A stretch of 22,522 nucleotides of DNA from Planctomycetia bacterium (GTDB lineage: Bacteria; Planctomycetota; Planctomycetia; Pirellulales; UBA1268). The position numbers and the translations under genes are program-made. The notes beneath the pieces were generated by a model. The model saw nothing but the letters and a program-made list of their open reading frames with translations, was not told where the DNA came from and ran no database searches. The stretch lies in assembly GCA_009919445.1 (NCBI GenBank), contig RGBY01000010.1, forward strand, positions 1-22,522, in the 5' to 3' direction. This document shows, piece after piece, positions 15,557 to 22,522 of this stretch; within the stretch, counting starts at the first letter, position 1; each line of letters opens with the position of its first letter.

Positions 15557-16267
15557 TCAGGTGGTGATCTCGGCGAATGACTCGATGGCCTCATGGTCAT
15601 AGAGGCTTTCAAACGGTCGATTGCCCGGCCGCATGGCAGCGGCTGTCGCCATGCCCGCAGCGCGGGCGGCGTCAAGTTCTGCGCCAACGTCACTGATAAA
15701 AAGAATCTGGCGGGCTGGCATGCCCATGGCATTCGCGATCGCTGCGTAACTGGCCTGCTCTCGCTTGGGGCCGGTTGTGGTGTCGTAATGGCCTCTGAGT
15801 TGACTGGTGAGGTCGCCAGCGGAGGTGTGGCCAAAGAACAGTTTCTGGGCCTGCACAGACCCGGAGGAATAGATACGAACGTCTATTCCTGAGTTGGCCC
15901 ACTGCTCAAGTGCAGGAGGAACGTCGTCAAAGATATGGCTAACGAGTTTCCCCGACTCAAATCCTTCCCGCCAGATCATTCCCTGCAGGGCCTTGAGGGG
16001 TGTCGATTTTTCATCACGATTCATCAGTCCAATGGCCGCAAGCGTCAGTTGGGTGCGGCCCTCGGGAGTATCGAGATTCCCGGGACAGCTGGTTTCGCTT
16101 GCCAGTGCCGTTGCTGCTGCGCGAACGCCTTCATCAGTTGCATGGCGTTCAAAATAGCCAGCGATATGCTCCTTGGCGTAGGCAAAGAGCACGTCGTACA
16201 CGAAGGCAATTGACGAGGTGGTTCCCTCGACGTCAAGCAGAATCCCCTTGCCGTCAAAGACAATCAT
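15557..16267 (-). CDS. mtnC: Acireductone synthase (enolase-phosphatase E1)
   Basis: The 236-residue HAD-family enzyme converts 2,3-diketo-5-methylthiopentyl-1-phosphate to acireductone (1,2-dihydroxy-3-keto-5-methylthiopentene), combining enolisation and dephosphorylation in methionine salvage. The N-terminal LLDVEGTTSSIAFVYDVLF holds the catalytic Asp12 and Glu14 of the DxEGTTS motif characteristic of MtnC. IYSSGSVQAQKLFFGH is HAD motif II, and FISDVGAELDAARAAGM is motif III/IV. Length is normal for the family. The ATG at 16267 overlaps the TGA of mtnD in ATGA, indicating translational coupling. The FIST gene follows after 23 nt. Confidence 0.95.
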   Translation of the reverse strand: MIVFDGKGILLDVEGTTSSIAFVYDVLFAYAKEHIAGYFERHATDEGVRAAATALASETSCPGNLDTPEGRTQLTLAAIGLMNRDEKSTPLKALQGMIWREGFESGKLVSHIFDDVPPALEQWANSGIDVRIYSSGSVQAQKLFFGHTSAGDLTSQLRGHYDTTTGPKREQASYAAIANAMGMPARQILFISDVGAELDAARAAGMATAAAMRPGNRPFESLYDHEAIESFAEITT

Positions 16268-16833
16268 GTTTCAGTTCCGTCACGGCCGGAGAGGTAGGCA
16301 GGCCCAAGGCAGAGCGGTTCGTAGCCCTCGTGAACCCCATCGCTGAGATAGTGGGGCGTCCAGCCGGTCTGATCTTGAAAAAGCCTGATCGCCCGAATGC
16401 GTTTCTCGCGACAGAGGTCAAACCAGTGCCGGGTGCCAAGCGGGACACTAATCATATCGCCAGCCCAGACCTCAATCCCAAAGACAGGGCGATCGACTGG
16501 GTTGATGTGAAAGACGCCGCTCCCCTGCAAGATAAAGCGAACCTCATCTTCGGTATGAGTATGTTCTTTATTGAACTTTGCCAGCATGGCATCGAGGTTG
16601 GGAGTGTCGGGGTAGACGTCAATGACGTCCGCCGTGACGAAGCCGCCGCGGTCTTTCAGGATGTCGATCTCTGGCTCGTAGGCGTCCAAGATCTCTTCCG
16701 CTGGGGCAGCAGGGTCGACCCGGTCTTCCAGTGGCCAGACATCGAAGTCGATGCCGTGGTCAGCGAGAAAGTCTTTGATTTCGCCCGGTTCGGTAATTCG
16801 GCGTGACTCTGCAGGGATACGAACGATGGCCAT
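16264..16833 (-). CDS. mtnD: Acireductone dioxygenase
   Basis: The 189-residue cupin enzyme oxidises acireductone. With Fe it gives 2-keto-4-methylthiobutyrate and formate (the on-pathway salvage reaction); with Ni it gives methylthiopropionate, CO and formate. Metal ligands are visible as His91 and His93 in EHTHTEDEVRF, Glu97, and His136 in PLGTRHWFDL, matching the HxH...E...H set of the family. Length and N-terminus are typical. Its stop overlaps the mtnC start by 4 nt. The mtnB stop lies 52 bp upstream on the same strand, so mtnB-mtnD-mtnC form one probable operon. Which metal is used in vivo cannot be read from the sequence. Confidence 0.95.
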   Translation of the reverse strand: MAIVRIPAESRRITEPGEIKDFLADHGIDFDVWPLEDRVDPAAPAEEILDAYEPEIDILKDRGGFVTADVIDVYPDTPNLDAMLAKFNKEHTHTEDEVRFILQGSGVFHINPVDRPVFGIEVWAGDMISVPLGTRHWFDLCREKRIRAIRLFQDQTGWTPHYLSDGVHEGYEPLCLGPAYLSGRDGTET

Positions 16834-16885
16834 GGGAAATACTCAGGGCTCCGGCGGGTTTAAAGCGGGTGCGTGGGAGGCGGCC

Positions 16886-17605
16886 TTAGGCGGACGGCAG
16901 CATCCGCTGACGGGCGGTTACCTCAAAAAGAAACTCAAAAATTTCGATATGACGACGTGCCGCTGCCAGGCTTTTGCCCCAGGTGTACAGGCCATGGCCC
17001 GCCAGCAGGAAACCATGAAGCGGCGGCTGGAGCCCGCTTGCCGTGCCTTGCGACGTCGTGCCATCAGTGAATACATCCCTGATCCGGCTAGAGAGTTCGA
17101 CCATGTCCTGACTATTGGCAAATACCGGCACGAGGCTGACCGTCTCATGGGTGGTGATTCCTTCGAGCCCCTTGAGCATCTCATAGCCTTCAATGCAGAG
17201 GCTGCCGAGTTGTTCGCCGGAGGCTAGTGCGTCGCGGGACAAGATCGTTCCCCAAACGGAATGGGTATGCAAGATCGCCCCGACATCTGGAACGAGCTCC
17301 GCAATCAGGCAGTGCAGCAGGGTTTCGGCTGAGGACTTGCGGCCAGCGGATGCAACCGGGTCGAGGAGTTCTCCGGCGGCATTCACCCGCAGGATGTCAT
17401 CGCGGCAAAGTGCCGACTTGTCCTTGCCGCTTGCGGTAATGAAGAGCTCCAAGGGGTCGCGTTCGGCGATGACAGAGTAGTTACTACTGGTGCCAAGCGA
17501 CCAACCACGAGCATGAAACTCCTGGCCAATGGCCCGAAGCCCTTCGATAGGGTCGGCGGTGTCATCCCAGGAGAAGGCTCCGGGACTCGGAAGTAGTTGA
17601 TTCAT
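16886..17605 (-). CDS. mtnB: Methylthioribulose-1-phosphate dehydratase
   Basis: From ATG 17605 the product is 239 residues and belongs to the class II aldolase family. It dehydrates 5-methylthioribulose-1-phosphate to the diketo compound used by MtnC. Zinc ligands are His113 and His115 in ILHTHSVWG and His204 in LAGHGLYTWG. GWSLGTSSNYSVI and FITASGKDK form the substrate-phosphate region. A GTG at 17653 would add 16 residues rich in Cys and Gly that do not resemble the family N-terminus, so the shorter form is preferred. It is probably the first gene of mtnB-mtnD-mtnC-FIST. No strong promoter was found for it; it is divergent from mqnB. MtnA and MTA phosphorylase or nucleosidase must be encoded elsewhere. 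Confidence 0.93.
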   Translation of the reverse strand: MNQLLPSPGAFSWDDTADPIEGLRAIGQEFHARGWSLGTSSNYSVIAERDPLELFITASGKDKSALCRDDILRVNAAGELLDPVASAGRKSSAETLLHCLIAELVPDVGAILHTHSVWGTILSRDALASGEQLGSLCIEGYEMLKGLEGITTHETVSLVPVFANSQDMVELSSRIRDVFTDGTTSQGTASGLQPPLHGFLLAGHGLYTWGKSLAAARRHIEIFEFLFEVTARQRMLPSA

Positions 17606-17652
17606 CACGGCAAATTTAGGGCAATCGCCGGTGTATCCGCAACTAAGCGTCA

Positions 17653-17680
17653 CTGACAGCGGGAAGAAGCCGACTACAAT
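17653..17680 (+). promoter_or_regulatory. Sigma70-like promoter for mqnB-mqnD
   Basis: CTGACA (17653-17658) and TACAAT (17675-17680) each match the consensus -35 and -10 hexamers at five of six positions and are separated by 16 nt. Transcription would start near 17687, leaving a leader of about 67 nt before ATG 17754. This supports 17754 as the mqnB start, because upstream ATGs such as 17679 would lie inside the promoter. Confidence 0.55.
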
Positions 17681-17753
17681 GGGGCATGCGTTCGTGAGCG
17701 CCCGGCGGGCTTGCCGTCGGACTGCCTCTTTATCTCACTCAAAACATCACAGC

Positions 17754-18416
17754 ATGGGCTCCTCGCTGCCGCTTATTTTGGTGCCGACGCCAACCGAAAG
17801 TCGGCTGATCACTCCTTTATTGTCCGCAGCTGGACGGGACGATCTTCAAGTTGCGTGTTGTGGCTTTGGGCCCATTGCCGCAGCAGCTCGTACGGCCCAT
17901 CTTCTCGCCCAGCACGAGCCCGCCTCAGTTCTTCTTGTCGGGATTGCCGGTGGCTTTCCCGGGCAAGGGGAATTGGGGCAGGCCTACCGCTTTGGGAAAA
18001 CAGTCAGTTATGGCGTTGGCGTTGGCACCGCAGCAGCCTTCCAGTCGGCTGCGTCACTGGGGTGGCCGCAGACAGCTGCCTGGAAGAACGAAACTTCTGC
18101 CGAAGAAATTGATGACGTGTTCAGCCTGTTGACCGCAGCGGGTACCCCGGAGGCCGAACGGTTGCTCTTGACGGCCTGTTCGGCCTCGGCCGATCAAGCC
18201 GACGCCGCGGTGAGGCAACAGCTTTGGCCGGGTGCCTTTGCCGAAGACATGGAAGGCTTTGCTGTTGCACTGGCCTGTCAGCAACGTGGAACACCCTGCA
18301 TGATCATCCGCGGGCTGTCCAACTGGGTTGGTGACCGCGAGAAGAAGAACTGGTTAATCGAAGAAGCCCTCCAGGCTGCAGTGGCATTGGTTTTGGAAAG
18401 CGTGGCGGCCCGATGA
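17754..18416 (+). CDS. mqnB: Futalosine hydrolase
   Basis: From ATG 17754 the product is 220 residues, normal for MqnB. It is a nucleoside-phosphorylase-like hydrolase that releases hypoxanthine from futalosine to give dehypoxanthine futalosine in the alternative menaquinone pathway. Family signs are ILVPTPTES at the N-terminus, VGIAGGFPG (about 62-70) in the nucleoside-binding core, AFAEDMEGFAVALAC, where EDMEGFA contacts the ribose, and IIRGLSNWVGDR near the C-terminus, typical of MqnB rather than MTA/SAH nucleosidase. The open frame continues upstream to 17631, but that extension has no resemblance to the family and overlaps the predicted promoter. Its stop overlaps mqnD by 4 nt (ATGA). 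Confidence 0.92.
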   Translation: MGSSLPLILVPTPTESRLITPLLSAAGRDDLQVACCGFGPIAAAARTAHLLAQHEPASVLLVGIAGGFPGQGELGQAYRFGKTVSYGVGVGTAAAFQSAASLGWPQTAAWKNETSAEEIDDVFSLLTAAGTPEAERLLLTACSASADQADAAVRQQLWPGAFAEDMEGFAVALACQQRGTPCMIIRGLSNWVGDREKKNWLIEEALQAAVALVLESVAAR

Positions 18417-19270
18417 CAAAGGAAACTATCCGGTTGGGAATCTCGACATGCCCCAACGACACCTTTGCCTTCCATGGCCTCCTTAGTGGTGCTGTCGATT
18501 GCCGAGGACTGACGTTTGAGATTGAACTACTCGACATCCAGCAGCTCAATGACAGATTGGCCGAGGGAGCATTTGCAGTCGCCAAAACGAGCTTTCACAA
18601 GGCGATTCAGTTGGCTGACACAACGGTCGTTCTGCCCAGTGGCTCAGCCCTTGGCTTTGGAGTCGGCCCGTTACTGCTGGCTGCAACTGCTGAGTCACAG
18701 CCGTCGTCCCTGGCGGAATGCACCCTCTGCCCCGGCCGTGACACAACCGCCACCCTGCTCTTTCGTCTGTTTTACGGGGATGCGACCCGGGTTGAGCAGG
18801 TGCGCTTCTCGGAGATCATGCCGCGGCTGACGGCCAAGACCGCCGATTTTGGTGTCTGCATTCACGAGGGCCGGTTTACCTGGGAACAGCACGGCCTGAG
18901 CCTGGTTGAAGATCTGGGGAGTCGCTGGGAGGCCGAGACGGGCACGCCCCTGCCCCTTGGCGGACTGGTGGCCAGCCGCCGGCTGCCCCCAAAAACAATC
19001 GCAACCATTCAGGACATCATTCATGACTCGCTGCTTGTTGCCCGGTCAGACCCTGCAGCGACCCTGCCAACCATGCGGATGTACGCCCAAGAGTTCTCGG
19101 ACGACGTGCTGATGCAGCATGTCGATCTCTACGTCAACGATTGGACGCTTGACCTTGGTGACGTCGGCCGCCACGCCCTGGCCACCCTCTCCAACCGTGC
19201 TGCAGCGATTGGGATTGGCACAGGCCGCCCACTTGAGGTCTTCGCAGGCGAGCAAGAGAAACGCAACTAG
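18413..19270 (+). CDS. mqnD: 1,4-dihydroxy-6-naphthoate synthase
   Basis: The 285-residue protein has a periplasmic-binding-protein-like fold. It acts as a lyase, converting cyclic dehypoxanthine futalosine to 1,4-dihydroxy-6-naphthoate, a late step in the futalosine route to menaquinone. The N-terminal GISTCPNDTFAFHGLL, the VAKTSFHKAI segment and GFGVGPLLLA are family hallmarks. The central GVCIHEGRFTW and PLPLGGLVASRRLP blocks are also typical. Translation is probably coupled to mqnB through the ATGA overlap. MqnA, MqnC and MqnE are not in the window. The stop TAG lies in a palindromic CTAG (19267-19270) shared with the stop of the convergent cardiolipin synthase gene. Confidence 0.94.
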   Translation: MTKETIRLGISTCPNDTFAFHGLLSGAVDCRGLTFEIELLDIQQLNDRLAEGAFAVAKTSFHKAIQLADTTVVLPSGSALGFGVGPLLLAATAESQPSSLAECTLCPGRDTTATLLFRLFYGDATRVEQVRFSEIMPRLTAKTADFGVCIHEGRFTWEQHGLSLVEDLGSRWEAETGTPLPLGGLVASRRLPPKTIATIQDIIHDSLLVARSDPAATLPTMRMYAQEFSDDVLMQHVDLYVNDWTLDLGDVGRHALATLSNRAAAIGIGTGRPLEVFAGEQEKRN

Positions 19271-20763
19271 AGGTACGGGGCAAAGAGCCGGGCGATGCCG
19301 TCGCGTATCCTGACGGCCAACGAGCGGCTATCGACCTCGGCAAGCGTTCGTTGGGTGGAACGGTCGATGACGGTGCCAATGTGGTGATGCAGTTTTTCGG
19401 CAAGCTGGCGGTCGTAGCTTTCCGTGTTGAACTCAAAGTTGAGCCGCATGCTGCGCTCGTCCCAGTTGCCACTTCCAAACAGGCTCCAGGCGGAGTCAAC
19501 CACCATGAGTTTGGTGTGGTCAAACGGCGGTGGTGACATCCAGACACGGCAGCCCCGTGAGAGCACCTGCCAGAGCAAGGCATTCGAGGCCCAGCCGACC
19601 AGTGCCAGGTTGTTTTGTGCAGGCAGGACAATGTCGACGTTGACCCCCCGTAACGCCGCCACGCCGAGTGCCTGACAGATTGCATCATCGGGCAAGAAGT
19701 AGGGTGTCATGATGCGGACGGAGCGGCGGGCCGAGGCGAGGGCGGCAATAAGAACCAACTTGATGCGGCCAACCTCCTTATCATCGGGACCGTAGCGGAC
19801 CCCTCGGGCCAGACTGGTGCCGGCGGGTGTGAGGTCGGGCCGCCAGGGGTGGCTGCTGTCAGTCGCCGACGGCGTGCCAAGGGTTTCTCCAGAGGCAAAC
19901 GACCAGTCTTCAAGAAAGACCTCGAGCATTTGCGTCACCACCGGCCCAGTCACTGCAAAGTGCATGTCTTTTACCGGATGAGGGGGATGCTTCGCCAGCC
20001 AGCAGCCATGGCGAATGTTGAGCCCACCGGTGAAGCCGAGGCGGCCGTCGATTACAAGGATCTTGCGGTGGTTACGGAGGTTGGCATACGGCAGGTAGAG
20101 GGGAACCGTCGTCGGCATGAACCGTGACACGGGTACGCCTCGGCGGCGCAGGACACCGATACTCGTTGGGAAGCTGTAACGTGAGCCGATGCCATCAACA
20201 AGAACCCGAACCTCTACCCCCCGTTTGACCGCTCGGTGGAGGGCGTCAATAAACAGCCGCCCAGTCGGGTCATTATCGAAAATATAGGATGCCAGCCCGA
20301 TGCTTCGCTCGGCGGTTTCAATGGCTTCAAGCATTCGAGGATAAGCCTCGTCACCACCCCCCAAGGGCTCGACATGGTTACCGTCCAGAAGGGGCTGGCC
20401 GGTGACTTCACCAACAAGCGTTGCCAGAGAACGCAGCGGTGCATCGGCTGGCCCGATGGCCTCATCAAGCCGGGACGGCGTTGCCACGGCCGCTTCCAGT
20501 CTCAGGTTGACCGCCTGTAGCCCCGCGCGGAGTTTTGTCACCCGCCGACGAATGCGATTGACGCCAAATACTGCATAGGCAATCGCACCGAAACCTGGCG
20601 AAAGCCAGATCAGCCCCACCCAGCCGATCGTGCTCCGCGTATCACGCTTGGTGAGTAAGGCATGCAGTGAGAAGCCGATGTTGATCGCCACGATCGTTGT
20701 GGCCAGGAGATGCGGCCAGAGTACCAGCCACCAGTGCCAGATCGTGTCAAGTTGTTGAGCCAT
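19267..20763 (-). CDS. cls: Cardiolipin synthase (phospholipase D family)
   Basis: The 498-residue membrane protein has two N-terminal transmembrane segments (about 11-34 and 46-66) followed by two PLD domains. The HKD motifs are NHRKILVIDGRLGFTGG (His232, Lys234, Asp239) and DHTKLMVVDSAWSLFGSGN (His416, Lys418, Asp423). Bacterial Cls enzymes join two phosphatidylglycerols, or phosphatidylglycerol and phosphatidylethanolamine, to form cardiolipin at the inner membrane. Length matches ClsA-type proteins. The C-terminal SLAVRIRDGIARLFAPYL is an amphipathic tail typical of the family. The gene is divergent from the succinate-semialdehyde dehydrogenase gene and convergent with mqnD, with no intergenic space. 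Confidence 0.93.
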   Translation of the reverse strand: MAQQLDTIWHWWLVLWPHLLATTIVAINIGFSLHALLTKRDTRSTIGWVGLIWLSPGFGAIAYAVFGVNRIRRRVTKLRAGLQAVNLRLEAAVATPSRLDEAIGPADAPLRSLATLVGEVTGQPLLDGNHVEPLGGGDEAYPRMLEAIETAERSIGLASYIFDNDPTGRLFIDALHRAVKRGVEVRVLVDGIGSRYSFPTSIGVLRRRGVPVSRFMPTTVPLYLPYANLRNHRKILVIDGRLGFTGGLNIRHGCWLAKHPPHPVKDMHFAVTGPVVTQMLEVFLEDWSFASGETLGTPSATDSSHPWRPDLTPAGTSLARGVRYGPDDKEVGRIKLVLIAALASARRSVRIMTPYFLPDDAICQALGVAALRGVNVDIVLPAQNNLALVGWASNALLWQVLSRGCRVWMSPPPFDHTKLMVVDSAWSLFGSGNWDERSMRLNFEFNTESYDRQLAEKLHHHIGTVIDRSTQRTLAEVDSRSLAVRIRDGIARLFAPYL

Positions 20764-20798
20764 TGGTCACCACAAAAGAAGAACCGGACCCAGCATCA

Positions 20799-20828
20799 AG
20801 TATACTGCGTCGGGGCCTCGATACCCCG
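20799..20828. promoter_or_regulatory. Possible shared -10 palindrome and adjacent hairpin between cls and SSADH genes
   Basis: AGTATACT (20799-20806) is a palindrome, so TATACT, a five-of-six match to the -10 consensus, is present on both strands of this divergent 135-bp region. Neither direction has a good -35 hexamer. Directly beside it CGGGG (20811-20815) and CCCCG (20824-20828) form an inverted repeat that would fall at the 5' end of a rightward transcript. Confidence 0.3.
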
Positions 20829-20898
20829 CTCCGCGTTCTCGTGCTCACGTCCCCTGATCCGCCTCATCTGGCGGCACGCCCCCACGGAGGCTCAGTCG

Positions 20899-22371
20899 AT
20901 GTCGCTCGTTCTGACAGACCGCAGTTTAGTGCGTTCCCACGCCTATGTGGGTGGGGAATGGTGTGAGGCAGAAGGCGGCACAACCGTTCCGGTCGAAGAC
21001 CCCGCCAACGGTCAGGTGATTGGGTCAGTGCCGGAGATGCACGGCATAGATGCGGTGCGGGCGATTGCTGCGGCAGCGGCCGCCCTGCCCACCTGGCGTG
21101 AGGAAACGGCTGCGTCACGGGGCGACTCGCTACGGAAATGGTCTGCGGCAGTGACCGCGGCAACTGATGACCTGGCCGCAATCGTGACGGCCGAGTCCGG
21201 AAAGCCACTGGCGGAAGCGCGTGGCGAAGTGGCCTACGCCGCCTCATTCCTCGACTGGTATGCCGAAGAGGCACGCCGGGCCTACGGCGAGATCATTCCG
21301 CCACCGCAGGCCGACAAACGGTTGCTTGTGATCCGCCAGCCCATTGGGGTGGCGGCGGCGATAACCCCGTGGAACTTTCCTGCTGCGATGATCCTCCGAA
21401 AGGTTGCCGCCGCCCTGGCGGCAGGCTGTTCGATGGTGGTCAAGCCAGCGCCACAGACGCCGCTAACCGCCCTGGCCCTCGCCACTCTCGCTGAGCGGGC
21501 CGGAATTCCTGCCGGGGTGCTCAATGTGGTCACCGGAAGCCTGGCCTCGTCCCGGGATATTGGCACTGCCATCTGCGAAAGCCCGGTGGTGCGTGCCCTG
21601 TCGTTTACAGGATCGACCGCAGCCGGGATCGCCCTCGCCCAACAGGCAGCGGCCACTGTGAAAAAGGTTTCCCTCGAACTGGGTGGCAACGCTTCGCTTG
21701 TGGTCTTTGATGATGCCGATCTGGAGGCCGCCGTGGCCGGTGCAGTCGCCGCAAAGTTTCGGAATGCCGGACAGACCTGCGTCTGTGCCAACCGGATCTA
21801 CGTTCAGGCAGGCATTCATGACGCCTTCGTTGAGCATTTCACGGCGGCCGTACGGGGTTTGAAGGTGGGGCCGGGAGCCGAGAGGGATGTCACCGTTGGC
21901 CCACTCATTGATAGCCGCGCCGTCGCCAAGGTGACGGGACTGGTGGACGAGGCCCTTGCGAGCGGCGGGGTGGCCAACCTTGGCGGCAAGCCCGACGGCC
22001 GTGGTGGCCATTTTTTTGAGCCGACTGTGCTGACCAGGGTAAACGCCTCAATGCGGCTTGCCCGTGAGGAGATCTTTGGCCCTGTGGCTCCCGTGTTTCG
22101 CTTTGAAACAGAAGCCGAGGCGCTGGAACTTGCCAATGCCACTGAATTTGGCCTGGCATCTTACTTCTTCAGTCGCGATGTCAGCCGCTGTTTCCGCGTG
22201 GCCGAACAACTCGAGTGCGGAATGGTGGGCATCAATACGGGAATGCTTTCAACTGCCGTCGCACCCTTTGGTGGCGTGAAAGCCTCTGGCATTGGCCGTG
22301 AGGGCGGCCGGTACGGCATGGACGAATACCAAGAACTGAAATATCTCTGCTTCGGTGAAATTCACTCGTAG
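20899..22371 (+). CDS. gabD: Succinate-semialdehyde dehydrogenase (NAD(P)+)
   Basis: The 490-residue aldehyde dehydrogenase starts at ATG 20899, preceded by GGAGG at 8-nt spacing, the best ribosome binding site in the window; the open frame back to 20710 is therefore not used. Catalytic residues are Asn159 in ITPWNFP, Glu260 in SLELGGNAS, and Cys294 in FRNAGQTCVCANR. The TCVC arrangement and the C-terminal APFGGVKASGIGREGGRYG and YLCFG are typical of GabD-type enzymes, which oxidise succinate semialdehyde to succinate, for example in GABA breakdown. The second Cys (296) could form a redox switch as known in some SSADHs, but this is inference. No GABA transaminase is nearby, so the physiological substrate is not certain. 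Confidence 0.9.
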   Translation: MSLVLTDRSLVRSHAYVGGEWCEAEGGTTVPVEDPANGQVIGSVPEMHGIDAVRAIAAAAAALPTWREETAASRGDSLRKWSAAVTAATDDLAAIVTAESGKPLAEARGEVAYAASFLDWYAEEARRAYGEIIPPPQADKRLLVIRQPIGVAAAITPWNFPAAMILRKVAAALAAGCSMVVKPAPQTPLTALALATLAERAGIPAGVLNVVTGSLASSRDIGTAICESPVVRALSFTGSTAAGIALAQQAAATVKKVSLELGGNASLVVFDDADLEAAVAGAVAAKFRNAGQTCVCANRIYVQAGIHDAFVEHFTAAVRGLKVGPGAERDVTVGPLIDSRAVAKVTGLVDEALASGGVANLGGKPDGRGGHFFEPTVLTRVNASMRLAREEIFGPVAPVFRFETEAEALELANATEFGLASYFFSRDVSRCFRVAEQLECGMVGINTGMLSTAVAPFGGVKASGIGREGGRYGMDEYQELKYLCFGEIHS

Positions 22372-22445
22372 CCTGCCGCTGCAGGGCGTGATGACTGGTC
22401 ACCACGCTGGAGAGAGGCGGTAACTGAACGACCGGCTGTCTGGTT

Positions 22446-22522
22446 TCAGCCTGCCCGATTTGCTTCGACTTCGTCTAAAAACTCAGCGGCCTCAGCCAAG
22501 AGCGCCTTGGCAGAAACTGGCT
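22446..22522 (-). CDS. C-terminal fragment of an unidentified protein, cut by window edge
   Basis: On the minus strand a frame enters from the right edge and runs 24 codons to TGA at 22446-22448, ending AEFLDEVEANRAG. The composition (Ala, Glu, Leu, Lys; helical, no rare residues) looks coding. It would be convergent with the succinate-semialdehyde dehydrogenase gene, with a 74-bp gap that contains a small CCTGC/GCAGG inverted repeat (22372-22385) but no T-tract. Too short to assign. Confidence 0.4.
   Translation of the reverse strand, partial: PVSAKALLAEAAEFLDEVEANRAG

Noticed and set aside
20710..20898. N-terminal extension of the succinate-semialdehyde dehydrogenase open frame
   Set aside because: The extension has no resemblance to the family, and GGAGG with correct spacing marks ATG 20899 as the start.
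1..22522. CRISPR array, IS element, prophage or defence island
   Set aside because: No regularly spaced repeats, transposase, integrase, terminal inverted repeats or defence-type domains were seen. The tRNA is not followed by an integrase or an obvious att-type repeat of its 3' end within the window.

Overview
This window looks like chromosomal DNA from a Planctomycetota bacterium, most likely Pirellulaceae-like. The evidence is a large c-type-cytochrome/DUF1549/DUF1553 protein immediately upstream of a Tat-exported DUF1501 protein, the start of a secreted sulfatase, and frequent weak or absent Shine-Dalgarno sequences and GTG starts. No phage, IS element, CRISPR array or integrase was seen. 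Most genes are recognisable metabolic or housekeeping families. Nothing here clearly amounts to a new multi-gene system; the oddest object is an atypical class II tRNA.

Left part (1-2474): the 5' end of a sulfatase gene (minus strand), a possible 49-residue membrane miniprotein, an SRAP/YedK DNA-protein-crosslink protein (minus), and an exported CIA30-domain protein (plus) with a pentapeptide repeat after its signal peptide. A hairpin-rich intergenic region then leads into a tRNA gene with serine anticodon GGA, a long variable arm, a very short D-stem and no U8.

Centre-left (2770-8082): an ABC-F ATPase (plus) converges on glgE-mak (minus). These two make maltose-1-phosphate and use it to extend alpha-1,4-glucan. 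The two reading frames overlap by 8 nt, and both start with GTG.

Centre (8282-14231): the PSD1/DUF1553 cytochrome and DUF1501 pair (minus), a divergent exported SGNH/GDSL hydrolase (plus), and a proline-rich lipoprotein (minus).

Right (14337-22522): a leftward cluster mtnB-mtnD-mtnC (methionine salvage) followed closely by a FIST-domain sensor gene. It lies head-to-head with mqnB-mqnD (futalosine route to menaquinone), which has a good sigma70-like promoter. mqnD converges on a cardiolipin synthase gene; the two share a palindromic CTAG as stop codons. Cardiolipin synthase is divergent from a succinate-semialdehyde dehydrogenase gene. The right edge cuts the 3' end of an unidentified minus-strand gene.

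Functional links: MtnB, MtnD and MtnC are consecutive salvage enzymes from methylthioribulose-1-phosphate to the keto acid precursor of methionine. MqnB and MqnD are futalosine-pathway enzymes. Both pathways handle purine nucleosides derived from S-adenosylmethionine chemistry, so their head-to-head placement may be meaningful, though this is inference.
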